From positions 4,955,029-5,019,028 of the forward strand of contig CM072514.1 of the NCBI GenBank assembly GCA_036898135.1: DNA of 64,000 bases, given 5' to 3'. The notes under the pieces were generated by a model. It searched no databases and was not told the origin of the DNA. It worked only from the letters and a program-made list of their open reading frames with translations. This DNA comes from Oncomelania hupensis (taxonomy: Eukaryota; Mollusca; Gastropoda; Littorinimorpha; Pomatiopsidae). A program made the position numbers and the translations under genes. Positions 10,960-22,212 of the stretch are shown one piece after another. The stretch's first letter is position 1. Every line of letters starts with the position of its first letter.

Positions 10960-11366
10960 CTGTAAACAACGGGGTTCAAGGAAGAGTTTGCTAATACTCT
11001 GTTACTCATCTTCTTTTTAGGGTCTTTCTCTAGAAAACTTGACAGTTTGAGATTGACGCTTATCTAGGGTTGAGGAATATTGAATAATCAGATTCGCAAA
11101 AGCAGATTAATATTTGTATCACCGGCATTGTTGGCTAATTTAAGACTAGCAAACTATTATAACATGAAAAAACGTATTTAGAAACTATTGAACCACAATG
11201 ACCTTTTACCTTTGAGAAAATACAAATACGAATGATCTATAATGCTTAGCAGTTAGTTAAAGTATCCACAAAGTCAACATGAAGTAACAATAATAATTGT
11301 GTTTATTATTGTAAAGTACTTTGCATCTATATTTATTTGCATGTTTGTTTGGTTGTTCAATCCTTG

Positions 11367-11419
<53 letters not shown>

Positions 11420-11503
11420 TGTGTGTGTGTGTGTGTTCGGTTATAGTTTCAATAATCTATATACATGATAGGACTAGGGGTACAGAATATCATGAAACAT
11501 TAC
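10960..11503. other. Duplicated intron, with (GT)n
   Basis: Intron sequence paralogous to 9634-10200 but lacking an A-type EGF exon near 11168. A (GT)n tract lies at about 11371-11437. No gene. Confidence 0.7.
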
Positions 11504-11617
11504 TTATTTCACAGTCGACACCACTATATCCAGGCAGACAGGCACAGGAGTAACGGTTGGTGCCATTGTGACAAGTTCCACCATTCTGACAGGGGTTGGA
11601 CTGGCATTTGTTGATAT
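11504..11617 (-). pseudogene. Decayed EGF exon (B3): acceptor lost
   Basis: Still has EGF cysteines ([12 protein letters not shown], then [16 protein letters not shown]). However, the acceptor AG just above 11617 has become AA, and the calcium-binding start I-D-E-C has become I-N-K-C. The GTAATG donor remains. It is unlikely to be spliced into mRNA as a normal exon. It belongs to the series of tandem-duplicated exon units. Confidence 0.7.
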
Positions 11618-11688
11618 TTGTAAACGGGGTATGAGGAAGAGCTTGCTAATACTCTGTTACTCATATTCTTTTTAGGGTCTTTCTCTAA

Positions 11689-11966
11689 TAATAATAATAA
11701 TGATAAGGATATTTATATAGCGCCTTTTCCCAATGAACAATATCAGTTCAAAGCGCAGTACTCAAGCATTCATTCTAAACATCCGGCTTCATAAAAAATA
11801 AAATCAGACACTTGCTAACGAATAAGAGACAAGGGAGGGAGGGAGGGAGGGAGGAGGGGAGAGTTAAGAATGGGTGATGGAGTGGGTGGTGGCGGTGGTC
11901 TGAATCAAAACAAAAAACAAAACAAAACAAATGGAGGAATGACGACGATGATGATGGGAGGCAAGA
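11689..11966. repeat. Dispersed repeat inserted in intron (TATATAGCGCC...AAAGCGC)
   Basis: Relative to the paralogous intron at 11013-11050, about 280 bp is inserted between TCTTTCTCT and AAAACT. It opens with (AAT)n and GATATTTATATAGCGCCTTT, has a CAAAGCGCAGTACTCAAGCA block, (GGAGG)n, and ends with GACGATGATGATGGGAGG. No ORF. This repeat type also appears near 3200 and 30290. Confidence 0.6.
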
Positions 11967-12159
11967 AAACTAGAAAGTTTGAGATTGAGGCTTGTTGAGG
12001 CATACTAAATAATCAGATTCGCAAAAGCAGATTAATATTTGTATCTTGGGCACTGCTGGCTAATTTAAGACTAGCAAAATATTATAACATGAATAAAAAC
12101 ATAAAAGGAGCATCAATCATATGAGACTAAAATTACTTGAGATTTAAATCTACTTATTA

Positions 12160-12970
<811 letters not shown>

Positions 12971-13269
12971 TGTAGAAACGACGTTACTCTGACACACACA
13001 TGAAACTCTACATGGTTTCTTTTGACTTTTTTTTGACAGCCCCGTTATTTTGACGTCAAAATAGTGCTCCGTGGAGTTACTGCTGTTTTAGGATTAGGGT
13101 TAAATTAAGGGTTGGGGTTAGGGTTTGGGTTAGGGTTTGGGTTAGGGTTAGGGTTTGGGAATGCTTCAAAAATTTGAAAATGTCAAAATAATGTCAAGAA
13201 AATGAAAAGTGTGTCAAAATAATGTTTTTTTTTTTTTTTTACAACAGTCATCGCAACGTCGTTTCTACA
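12971..13269. mobile_element. Small MITE containing telomere-like repeats
   Basis: Inverted ends TGTAGAAACGACGTT (12971) and AACGTCGTTTCTACA (to 13269) enclose about 300 bp. The middle (13089-13158) is a degenerate TTAGGG/TTTGGG array: GGGTTAGGGTTTGGGTTAGG-type units. A poly-T tract precedes the right end. No coding capacity. It interrupts a duplicated EGF intron; the target duplication is not resolvable in the GT-rich flank. Confidence 0.75.
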
Positions 13270-13358
13270 CACATGTGTGTGTGTGTGTTATAGTTTCAAT
13301 AATCTATATATATTATAGGACTAGAGGTAGAGAATATCATGAAACTGTACTTGTTTCG

Positions 13359-13430
13359 CAGTTGACACCACTATATTATCCATGCGATGTGTAACGATTG
13401 GCGCCATTATGAAATGTTCCACCATTCTGA
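13359..13430 (-). pseudogene. Truncated EGF exon (B4)
   Basis: The 3' part of a B-type EGF exon (CGCAGTTGACACCACTATAT on the plus strand). It is damaged by a small deletion after TATCCA and cut at 13430, where a LINE fragment begins. It cannot encode an EGF module. Confidence 0.65.
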
Positions 13431-13675
13431 CATTACATTACATGATGTGATTAGTGCTTTAGGTCCAGCGGACTCTTCCGAGCCAAATCAAGGCCAGACA
13501 ACCCCTGATACGCATACAAGATCTGCTGAAACAACCCTAATGGTAAAACTGAAGGCACTCCACCAGCCAGTCACTTTGCCATAAAGACATCCCATGCAGG
13601 AGACGCTGAGGCTATACACTCATTTATCGAACCCCCGTTTACAAAAACAAAATAGAATACAAACATCATCGATTT
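13431..13675 (-). pseudogene. CR1/L2-like LINE 3' fragment
   Basis: Starts with the same GCTTTAGGTCCAGCGGACTC block as at 702-722, the extreme C-terminus of a CR1/L2-like RT on the minus strand. It then continues with about 130 bp of probable 3' region. No useful ORF. Confidence 0.5.
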
Positions 13676-13926
13676 TGTTCTGAACCAGTTCCCGATGGCA
13701 CTGTTGTGGAGGACTGCACCAAAGAGCGTACAGTGCGTTCTTTGACTGCACTGGTAGCCTGGTCATACAGGCTTTTGAATACCTCAATAATTTTAGGCCT
13801 GATGTTGTACACTCTCATGTTTGCCCACTGAGCTGAATGCCAAACTCGGTCAAACGCTTTCTTGAAGTCTACAAACACATGATATAGATGTTGTGCTGCT
13901 GTAGATATTCCTCGCAGACTATTCTG
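13676..13926 (-). pseudogene. RTE reverse transcriptase fragment
   Basis: Minus-strand reading gives VDFKKAFDRVWHSAQWANMR and RPKIIEVFKSLYDQATSAV, motif A region of the RTE family seen at 5630-5760. Only about 250 bp remains. Both ends are abrupt. Confidence 0.8.
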
Positions 13927-14149
13927 AAGGTGAAAATCAGTATTAGAGACAGCTATGACATATAATTATAATATGAATTAGAAAAAGATTGAGAGATGGT
14001 TGGTTGGTTGGTTGTTTTATTAACGTCTTTTTCCATCAAGATGATAAAGACCATACATACAGATTCACGCATTTAAACAGACACATATAAACACATACAT
14101 ACACACAGGGAATATTAATATCTATCTAACAGAACAATAACAATTTCAG

Positions 14150-17100
14150 TTAAATAAAACGAGCGACTGGAGAATTGATTAAAGCTTTTGCCAATCCCAC
14201 ACTTAATTCATTACTAATGTTTTTAACTGATGTTATAGTATTTACTTCAAGGGGCAAAAGAGGATGAATCTGAATACAATCAAATAATATATGTTTTAGA
14301 GTTAGGGGTTCATCACAAATGCACTTTACATTTTTACAATATTTGGTTTTAATTGAATTTAATAATATTCTGTTTGCCGTAGATGAAACTGATCTGGGAA
14401 ATCCACTAAGATTTGTATAGTTTGTATAGAACTGAAGTTTCTTTACAAGATCATTTTCAATATTATTTTGAATTTCTTTGGAAGACAGATTTAATTTAAT
14501 TGATAAGGAATTAATATTTAATGCACCTAATTTTGCCGCATGATCAGCCCAATCATTATATAAAAATCCACAATGTGATGGAATCCAACAAAAGGTCACT
14601 TCAGTACCACTAATTATCAATCCATGAATAATGTTCTTAATTTCAAAAATAATTTCTTTTCGTTCACAGTTAATATTAGCTTTTAGAGCATTTAAAACAG
14701 ATAGAGAATCTACGCATAGAACTATACTAAATATATTCAGACATAAACTAGAAATTTTATTTAGAGCCATTAATATAGCAATTAATTCCGCAGTAAAAAT
14801 AGAATAGCCTTTTCCTATATAAAAAGATTCTGATATTTTCAAATCTGGGATAACAAAAGCAGCTCCTGTTTCCCCTGTTTCTAAAACAGATCCGTCAGTG
14901 TATACTTTTAAAGTTTCTGAATATTTCTCACATAAATGATTCCGAACTTCAGCTGCAAGAAGGTTCTGATTTTGACTCTTTTTTTCATTACAATAATGTA
15001 TATCATAATGTGCTGTTTCAAGTTCCCATGGAGGAACTGGTGATATTATATCCTTACGTAAATTATCAATATGTGTTATATCTAACTGGATAAGATCTTT
15101 AGTATATGTTGCTATTGTTTGAAAAGAGTGCATCTTTTGGGCATGTTTTGGAAAATCTACATCCGATCTAATAAAAAGCTCTTCATCTGTACTATTGTTT
15201 ACAGCTTTTGCTCTGATTATATATTTCGCACAAGATAATCTCCTATAATCATCTAAGTTCATAATTCCTGCGAGTTTATATGCTTCTGTTGTTTTTGTAT
15301 GAATAGGCACTCCTAAAGCTAATTTTATTGCCTTACTGTCTACGCTTTGTAACTTTTTGAGGTAACATTTTGGAGACGAAAAATATGCTTCCTGTCCATA
15401 TGTTAACTTTGATCTCACTAGGGCAATAGCTAAATGAACTAATGTTTTTTCATCTTGTCCCCAAGATTGTTTGCTTATAACTTTCAATAGGTTATAACTT
15501 CTAACAGCCTTTTGTATTACATACTCTATGTGTCTGTTCCAATGTAACTTGCATGTTAAATATACTCCTAAAAATTTAACCTCTTTAACATATTTTAATT
15601 GTTCATTGTCAATTACTAATTTTGGAAGTTGTCTTGGTTTCTGACCATTACTAAAAAGTACCAAATTTGTTTTTTCTTTTGATAGTTCGAGACCATTCTG
15701 ATTCATAAACTGAGTGATGTTGTTTATTTTTTTTTGATATAATTTTTCAATCTGTTTTATTTCATACAAAGAGGTTTTCTTTTTTAAATTGACATTCATC
15801 CATATAGCTAGATCATCTGCATATTGAGCAAGCGTTAATCTATTACCTAAAACTGTTGGCAAGTCACTAATTAATATATTAAATAAAATTGGCGATATTA
15901 TAGAACCTTGTGGAATTCCCATATCAGTAGCAAAACCAGAAGAATATGAGTTCCCCACCTTAACCTTTATAATTCTATTTGTCAAAAAAGTACTAATATA
16001 ATTATATATACCAGACAACCCAATTTGTTTTAATTTATACATCAGTCTAGCATGCCAAACTCGGTCGTATGCTTTTGTTACGTCAAAAAATGTAGCCAAA
16101 ACACTTTTTCTCTTTGCAAATTGTCTTTTTATATGTGTGGTAATTTTAACAATATGATCTGTTGTCGATCTCCCTTTCTGAAACCCTGCCTGATTTACAG
16201 GTATAATATTTTGTTTAATACAATAGTACGAAATTCTTTGTAATATAATTTTTTCCATTAATTTACAAGTGTGAGATGTTAAAGAAATGGGTCTATAACT
16301 GTACGAAACTGCCCGAAGTTTCCCTGATTTTAATATAGGTATTACCAAAGAAGACTTCCAAGAGTCGGGCAAGCTGCCAGTTATCCAACATTTGTTAATA
16401 ATTGTATGTAAAATACTTATCCATTTATCAGGGAGATGCATTAATAAATTATAGGATATTCCATCCAAACCTACAGCTGATCGTTTTCTTCCCAATTCTA
16501 AAACCGCATTTTTAACTTCTTTAATTCCAATTTCTGAATTAATATATAAATTATTATCTTGTGGGGGCGCATAATATTCTTCAGTATTTTCTAATATTTC
16601 TCTTTCATTTTTAACATGATGTGACAAATTATTAGAATTACTAGTTTTTGCAAAAACTTTGACAAATTCTTCAGCTTTTTCTTTAGGGGTAGGGAAATTA
16701 TTATTTATTAATTTTAAAGGGCACTGTGGGAGCTGAATTCCATTTTTCATTTCTGAAAGTTTCTTCCATACCTTGATAGCATCTTTGGAATTATTAATTT
16801 CAGATTTACAATATTCAGACCAAAAGGTTCTTTTTTCAAGCGCTATTATTTTATTACATTTAATTTTAGCTTTTTTCATGTCTTTAAAATTTACCTCTGA
16901 TCTGCATTTTATCCATTTTTTGTATGCAGTCCGTTTTTCCTTTACAGCCGTTTCACATGTACTATTCCACCATATATTTCCCGTATATTTTTTCTTAACA
17001 GATTTTCTTATTTGAGAAATAGAATTAGAAGCTGCGAAGTGAATACATTGCACAAAGTTATCATATGCATAACTGATATCATCATTGTTCACAAAATCAG

Positions 17101-17875
17101 TATCATACTCCAGTAGTAAACTTTGATACCTTTCCCAGTTTGCATGACTATAGTTATACTTTGGCACACAATCTTCTTCAAGTTGCGTATCAACAATGTT
17201 ATTAAGAATTATAATTATAGGAAGATGATCGCTGCCGAGGGAATCAGTCTCAACATCCCAGACGCAATCCACAACCAGATCTGGAGTAACAAAAGTCAGA
17301 TCAATGGCTGAAGGACGATGTGTAGACACGTCAGGAATGCGAGTTATTCTTCCATCATTAATCAAAATTAAGTCAGAGTCAATAACATTTTCATTAAAAA
17401 CGTTATTATTTGTGCTAAGGCAGCTCTTATCCCACAAAGGTGAATGAGTATTAAAGTCACCACATATTATCCATGGATCAGAAATGTCGAAATGTCGTAT
17501 CCAGTCACTGTCTATATTGTCAGTACCTTTTGGGTAATATATTGATGCAATGTTAATACACTGTTCTTTATTCACCTTTAATTTCACTGCAGACGAAAAG
17601 ACGCCTTCCAAGTCCCTCGGAGCAGGCGATGTTAAAATGTCATAGTCTAAATCATTTCTAATGTATATTGCAGCTTGCACTTTGTTACAATTTAAATTAA
17701 ATACAGGTGGATAATAGAATCCCTTTAATTTAGGCAATTTATTTTTGTTTACATGTAACGATTGTAAACATAATATATGATGATCTTTTTCACATAAGTA
17801 TTGTTGTAAATATTGTAAATTAGTCGAAATAGATCTACAGTTCCACTGGAAAATACTTAATTTTTTACTTTTCAT
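14150..17875 (-). CDS. LINE ORF2: endonuclease, reverse transcriptase, RNase H
   Basis: 1241 codons without a stop. Residues 1-240: AP endonuclease (IFQWNCRSI, LCLQS, WIICGDFNTHSPLWD, SHRPSAIDLTFVTP-type, LGSDHLPI). Residues ~480-760: RT with YRPISLTSHTCKLMEKII, FFDVTKAYDRVWH, GIPQGSIISPILFNI and the catalytic QYADDLAIW. Residues ~985-1110: RNase H with YTDGS, TAEL, CVDS and NDWADHAAK, so all four acidic residues are present. A C-terminal CDEPLTLKHILFDC zinc-knuckle-like motif follows. Endonuclease, RT and RNase H in this order fit the I/Nimb-like group. It could be active enzyme, but ORF1 is truncated. The start ATG at 17875 lies 132 bp after the ORF1 stop. Confidence 0.92.
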   Translation of the reverse strand: MKSKKLSIFQWNCRSISTNLQYLQQYLCEKDHHILCLQSLHVNKNKLPKLKGFYYPPVFNLNCNKVQAAIYIRNDLDYDILTSPAPRDLEGVFSSAVKLKVNKEQCINIASIYYPKGTDNIDSDWIRHFDISDPWIICGDFNTHSPLWDKSCLSTNNNVFNENVIDSDLILINDGRITRIPDVSTHRPSAIDLTFVTPDLVVDCVWDVETDSLGSDHLPIIIILNNIVDTQLEEDCVPKYNYSHANWERYQSLLLEYDTDFVNNDDISYAYDNFVQCIHFAASNSISQIRKSVKKKYTGNIWWNSTCETAVKEKRTAYKKWIKCRSEVNFKDMKKAKIKCNKIIALEKRTFWSEYCKSEINNSKDAIKVWKKLSEMKNGIQLPQCPLKLINNNFPTPKEKAEEFVKVFAKTSNSNNLSHHVKNEREILENTEEYYAPPQDNNLYINSEIGIKEVKNAVLELGRKRSAVGLDGISYNLLMHLPDKWISILHTIINKCWITGSLPDSWKSSLVIPILKSGKLRAVSYSYRPISLTSHTCKLMEKIILQRISYYCIKQNIIPVNQAGFQKGRSTTDHIVKITTHIKRQFAKRKSVLATFFDVTKAYDRVWHARLMYKLKQIGLSGIYNYISTFLTNRIIKVKVGNSYSSGFATDMGIPQGSIISPILFNILISDLPTVLGNRLTLAQYADDLAIWMNVNLKKKTSLYEIKQIEKLYQKKINNITQFMNQNGLELSKEKTNLVLFSNGQKPRQLPKLVIDNEQLKYVKEVKFLGVYLTCKLHWNRHIEYVIQKAVRSYNLLKVISKQSWGQDEKTLVHLAIALVRSKLTYGQEAYFSSPKCYLKKLQSVDSKAIKLALGVPIHTKTTEAYKLAGIMNLDDYRRLSCAKYIIRAKAVNNSTDEELFIRSDVDFPKHAQKMHSFQTIATYTKDLIQLDITHIDNLRKDIISPVPPWELETAHYDIHYCNEKKSQNQNLLAAEVRNHLCEKYSETLKVYTDGSVLETGETGAAFVIPDLKISESFYIGKGYSIFTAELIAILMALNKISSLCLNIFSIVLCVDSLSVLNALKANINCERKEIIFEIKNIIHGLIISGTEVTFCWIPSHCGFLYNDWADHAAKLGALNINSLSIKLNLSSKEIQNNIENDLVKKLQFYTNYTNLSGFPRSVSSTANRILLNSIKTKYCKNVKCICDEPLTLKHILFDCIQIHPLLPLEVNTITSVKNISNELSVGLAKALINSPVARFI

Positions 17876-18006
17876 ACAGTGACGCTTGTTAACAAATATT
17901 TACAGTAACAAACGTGAGGGAGAAGAGGGAAAAACAACACAAAATAAAATCACTGATTCGTCTGTATAATACGCTGCGAAATCAGAAACAAACAGTCCTG
18001 GCTTAA

Positions 18007-18558
18007 CTAGTACCATTTAGTAGGGAAGTGAATTGGGGAGTGCGGGTAGAAATTCCCTTTCCAGTCGTAGTACCCTGGAAAGTCGTTTGCTCGGTTAAAA
18101 CTCCGTGCAGGTCTACGAGGCGTCTCCCACACAATCCTGTGAACGTGACGACCAATGTTGCCAGCAAGAATACTGGAGCCCCGTTTGTTTGGATGGACAT
18201 TGTCTCTCAGGGCATGCAGTGGCAAATTGTCGTTGCTGATGAATGAAATCTGGTGTTCTTCGGCCAATTCGGAAAATACAACTGCATTAAATATGTCTTT
18301 CTTTTGTTGCAGCTTGGAGTCGGACACTACAGGCAGTTTACTGATGATGATCTTAGATGTTGGACTGCAGGAGGAGATGTTCTTTACAGACTTGACGAAT
18401 TGTTTGCTTGCAGTTCTGGAGTCTTGTGTTTTCAGGTCATTGATGCCACAGTGGATAACAACTGCTTTAGGTGGACATCCGTTGTTTAAAGCTGACCTGA
18501 AGGAGGGCTCAAGATCACCAATAGTGAAGGCTTTGTTCTTGACAGCTTCAAAGCCATA
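18007..18558 (-). pseudogene. LINE ORF1 C-terminal part, SGNH/GDSL esterase-like
   Basis: On the minus strand the open frame from about 18558 reads FEAVKNKAFTIGDLE, then VVIHCGINDLKTQ (block III-like G-x-N-D) and DNVHPNKRGSSILAGNI (block V-like D-x-x-H). These are the SGNH-hydrolase/esterase signatures found in ORF1 of some CR1-type LINEs. The N-terminal part with the nucleophile serine is missing because the element is 5'-truncated. It ends with TAG at 18007, just upstream of ORF2 and within the same TSD-bounded insertion. Confidence 0.75.
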
Positions 18559-18639
18559 AGATTGACCCAGTCTTTTTTCTTGAATAATTCAATTCAATAA
18601 TTCAATAATTCAAGATTGAGAGAGAGATTAGATACATAA

Positions 18640-18835
18640 TCGGAATTAGAGAGTAAACAATTAATTCTAGACAATTCTAAACAATATCGACCGACGAAAA
18701 TTATCGACATTATTCAAAGCTTTCTCTAGCAACAATGCACAATCAATTCAAAGGTAAATGCACTCTATTAATTATTGCATGCTTTACAAAATAAAATGAT
18801 CGGATCTATCATGCGCGTCTCAAACGTAACACTCT
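18640..18835 (-). repeat. LTR-like repeat remnant
   Basis: Shares blocks (CAAAGCTTTCTCTAGCAACAA, TTCAAAGGTAAATGCACTCT) with 26790-26950 and, inverted, with the LTR at 56240-56775. It is partial and directly abuts the RTE copy that begins at 18838. Confidence 0.55.
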
Positions 18836-18837
18836 GT

Positions 18838-20815
18838 GGATTCGGGCACTGAACAGAATAGCCCAACGTTTCTCGGCGTGTCGTAAGAGGCGACTAACAA
18901 GGGTGATGTCAGCACGGCATCACTGGGCGAAAGTCTTCAACACAGAAGTCACCGGCCAGGTTCAAAGACCACGTGCTTGGGGGCCAAGGCAAGCCACACT
19001 GTATTCGTGGAATTTGGCTGTGGCCAACAGCCTGAAGAGGATTGGGCCCTGCCAGGTCTTTTTTGCCTAAGACACACCATATGATGAAAAGAACCACTCA
19101 TACCGTACCGGATCGGTCGTCGACCGGGTCACCAACGACCGCGCCTTCCGTTGGCCACCAAGACGGAGGTGATAAGTGTGCTACTGATAAACAAGTTAGC
19201 AGGATGCGCACGAGAGACAACATCGACATAGGAAACTGGAATGTCAGGACCCTACCTGCGGAGGGCAAATTAGGTATCAGTGATCTGCGATGGAAAGGCC
19301 TAGGTGAAACAACAACCAACAAAGACCACAAGCTTTATTTCAACGGTAGAGATGACAGGCACGAACACGGCGTTGGATTCTTGGTCCACAGAGACATTCT
19401 AGCCACTGTCATGGATTGCCGCCTTGTCCCTAGTAGACTCCTTACCATCCGTCTGAGAGCAGACCCTTTCAACATCACAGCCATCCAGGTCTATGCCCCA
19501 ACATCAGACTACGACGACAGCGAAGTGGAGGATTTATATGAACATCTACAGGTTGTCCTTGACCAAGTGCCGAAGAAGCACATAGTCATAGTGCAAGGCG
19601 ACTGGAATGCCAAGGTTGGCCAAGATGGGCACAACAACTGAGGAGAAACATTTGGACCTCACTGCAACAACGAGACAAATGACTTGGGTCACCAGACTGA
19701 AGTTCGACCTGGACAAACTGCGACACCCGGAGATGGCAGAAATATTCCAAGCCACAATTGGAGGAAAATTTGCACCACTGCTCATTTTTGGGACATCGTG
19801 AAATAGATGTCAACACCATGACCACCACCTTCAACTCAGCTGTGACAGATGCTGCCACTGAGATCCTTGGCAAGCACCGCCCAAAGAAGAAACCGTTGAT
19901 CACACCTGAACTTTTAGACCTGTGTAATAAACGAAGAGAGATTAAAAACAAAAAGAAACTCTCACAGGGAGCTGATGCCTACCGAAAAATCAACAATGAC
20001 ATCCGAAAAGGCATGCGCGCAACAAAGGAGAACTGGATAGAAGAGCAATGCCAGGTCTGAGCAAGAACAACAGCAAGAAGGTCTACCGGACTGTGAAGCG
20101 GCTGACAAGTGTTAAACAGCCAAGGTCTCCACGATCCAAAGCAGGTCTGGCCTATGCCTTACAGAAGAACAAGAAATCTTAGATTGACAGAGTACTGGTC
20201 TGACCTTTACAGCCACATATCAAATGGAGACCCACCCATCAGTTCTAGCATATCCCCAGAACAGAGAAGACGAAGAAATCCTCCCAATTCTCCGAGAAGA
20301 AGTTTAGGCAGCAGTGCAATCACTAAATAAAGGGGAAGTCAGCGGCAGTGAACAACATACCTGCGGAATTGCTGCAAGCCGGAGGGGAAGCGATGATTGA
20401 CGCCCTCACCATTATCTGTAACAAGATCTGGCAGAGTGGGGAGTGGCCTACACCATGGACCCAGTCGCTTGTCATCGCTCTTCCCAAAAGGGTAACCTTC
20501 AGGAGTGTGAAAATTATCGCACCATCAACCTCATCAGCCATCCCAGCAAGGTCCTAGTGAAAATGGTACTCAACAGGTTGAAACCCCTAGCTGAACAAAT
20601 CATAGCTGAAGAACAAGCAGGATTCAGGGCAGGGGGGGAAGTACCACTGAACAGATTTTCAACATCAGAATAATCAGCGAGAAATACATACAGCACTAAT
20701 AATATCTATATTATGTGTGTGTAGACTTCAAGAAAGCATTTGACCAAGTCTGGCTTGCAGCTCTGTGGGCAACCACGAGAGTGTACAACATCAGCCCTAA
20801 AATTCTTGAAGTCAA
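18838..20815 (+). pseudogene. RTE-type LINE copy, 3'-truncated and deleted
   Basis: Starts with GGATTCGGGCACTGAACAGA like the full-length copy at 3165. Endonuclease stretch 19042-19641 gives IDIGNWNVRTLPAEGKLGIS and VIVQGDWNAKVGQDG. After a deletion at about 19680 the RT region follows, with LLQAGGEAMIDALTIICNKI and VDFKKAFDQVWLAA-type motifs in shifting frames. It ends abruptly in RT at 20815 without the 3' tail. Stops and frameshifts make it inactive. Confidence 0.85.
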
Positions 20816-21235
20816 AAGCAGTCAGTTAGAGAGTTGTTCTAATAATGTGTAATGTTACAACCATAATGCAGCGCGTTTTTATAAAGAAGGGTTGTAATTT
20901 TTTTATGTTTAATAGAATGTTTTTTAAAATTCCAACCTGCTTTCAATTAAAGACATAAGAAATACGAATATATATGTAGCAAATGACAGATTTCCAGAGC
21001 GTTTAAAAACTCTTAAAAACAGCATATTATGTAATAAAATGGCGTCAGTACAACAAGTGGGGTTCAACCAGCATTAATGCTATCTCTGGGTAAGCTTTCC
21101 CATATTCCTGTGTGTCTGTGCGTTGAATAAAAGAGTGTAACTGTTCATCTGGTATTTGTGTTAGTGTTTTAGTTGAGTTCGAATCCTATCACTCGCTGTT
21201 GAGCGGAAGTCACTGAGCCCATTCGGGTGACGTGA
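20816..21235. other. No recognisable feature
   Basis: AT-rich sequence between two RTE fragments, with several poly-T/A runs. I see no ORF, repeat tail or domain. Confidence 0.5.
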
Positions 21236-21805
21236 CACAGATTGTTGTATCTGGCAAACTCCAAGAGTCCCAGACCTCTGTCAGGTGTCTCATTGCTGCA
21301 GTGGGGTCCATATGTGTCTCCCCAGTTGTGGTACGCATCTTTGCCAACGTAGGTATTCCAGTCGCCTTGCACTATGACTATGTCCTTCCTCGACCATTGG
21401 TTCAAGGACAGCCTGCAGATGTTCATAGAAATCCTCGACTTCGTTGTCATAGTCTGATGTTCGGGCGTAGGCCTGGATGATGGTGATGTTGAAAGGGGCT
21501 GCTCTCAGACGGATGGTAGTCTACTAGAAACTGGGCGGCAACCCATAACAGTGGCCAGAATGTCTTTGTGGAACAAGAATCCAACGCCGTTTTCGTGTTT
21601 GTCATCTCTCCCGCTAAATTAAAGTTTTTGGACTTTGTCGGTGGTTGTTTCACCAAGGCCTTTCCAGCGCAGTTCGCTGATACCTAAAATGTTCCATCAA
21701 TAGTGGTACAGCTCATGGGCGAGTTCTTCTAATTTTAGCTCTGCAGTTAGGGTCCAGACATTCCAGGTTCCTATGACGATGTTGTTGCCTTTCCCGTTTG
21801 CAAAA
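21236..21805 (-). pseudogene. RTE endonuclease fragment
   Basis: Minus-strand reading gives NNIVIGTWNVWTLTAELKLE, KDIVIVQGDWNTYVGKDAYH and GDTYGPHCSNETPDRGLGLL, matching the 5' endonuclease part of the RTE family at 3808-4340. About 570 bp, broken frame, no RT. Confidence 0.85.
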
Positions 21806-21879
21806 TACCGAGAGAGTGCGCCTCTGGAGACTGTACAGAGCGTCAAACGCCCACATCCACATTGTTCCTTAAGATCCTG

Positions 21880-22212
21880 CATCTTCGGAAACAATAGGTC
21901 GTACAGGTAAACAGAGAAACAGTGGATTTGAAGGCAGGAAAGAAGGAAGCATGGATGCCAGCAGATCACGATGTCTTCTGCTCAAATCATTTCGAAGACA
22001 TGTGCTTTACTGCTGTGCAGGAAAAAAATACTGCACTGACAACTGTGCATTACCGGCCAGAACTGCAACCAGGATCTGTGCCAAATATCTTCAGTCACAC
22101 CAAAGACAATAAACGCAGTTATGTTTGGTCACACTACGGTCACATTGAAGAGAACATAAAACGAGACCTAAAGCGATTGAAAAGACGAACTGTGATAAAC
22201 ATTATAAAATGA
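21880..22212 (+). CDS. THAP-type zinc finger, C-terminal half, partial
   Basis: The open frame to 22212 (ATG at 21922) reads KEAWMPADHDVFCSNHFEDM and then YRPELQPGSVPNIF. C-x-x-H-F followed by R-x-L-x-P-G-x-V-P-x-I-F is the second half of the THAP DNA-binding domain (C2CH). The first two cysteines are not present. A CAG at 21903-21906 or 21914-21916 could be a splice acceptor for a second exon. A basic tail (KRDLKRLKRRTVINIIK) ends it. It may be an exon of a host gene, a captured exon, or part of a THAP-bearing transposase; the data do not decide. It lies antisense to the host EGF gene. Confidence 0.6.

Larger units (their letters stand above)
13997..18611 (-). mobile_element. LINE with EN-RT-RNase H ORF2 and SGNH-type ORF1 remnant
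   Basis: Flanked by the 12-bp duplication AAGATTGAGAGA (13985-13996 and 18612-18623). On the minus strand it runs from a truncated ORF1 (18007-18558) through ORF2 (14150-17875) to an AATAAAACAACCAACCAACC 3' tail. The 5' end carries reiterated AATTCAATAATTC filler at 18577-18611, as often made when first-strand synthesis stops early. The intact ORF2 and clean TSD suggest a fairly recent insertion. It lies in the intron between the 24514 exon and the EGF exons. Confidence 0.9.

Noticed and set aside
11299..11553. ORF with CVCVCV repeats
   Set aside because: Product of the (GT)n tract; it overlaps a minus-strand EGF exon remnant.
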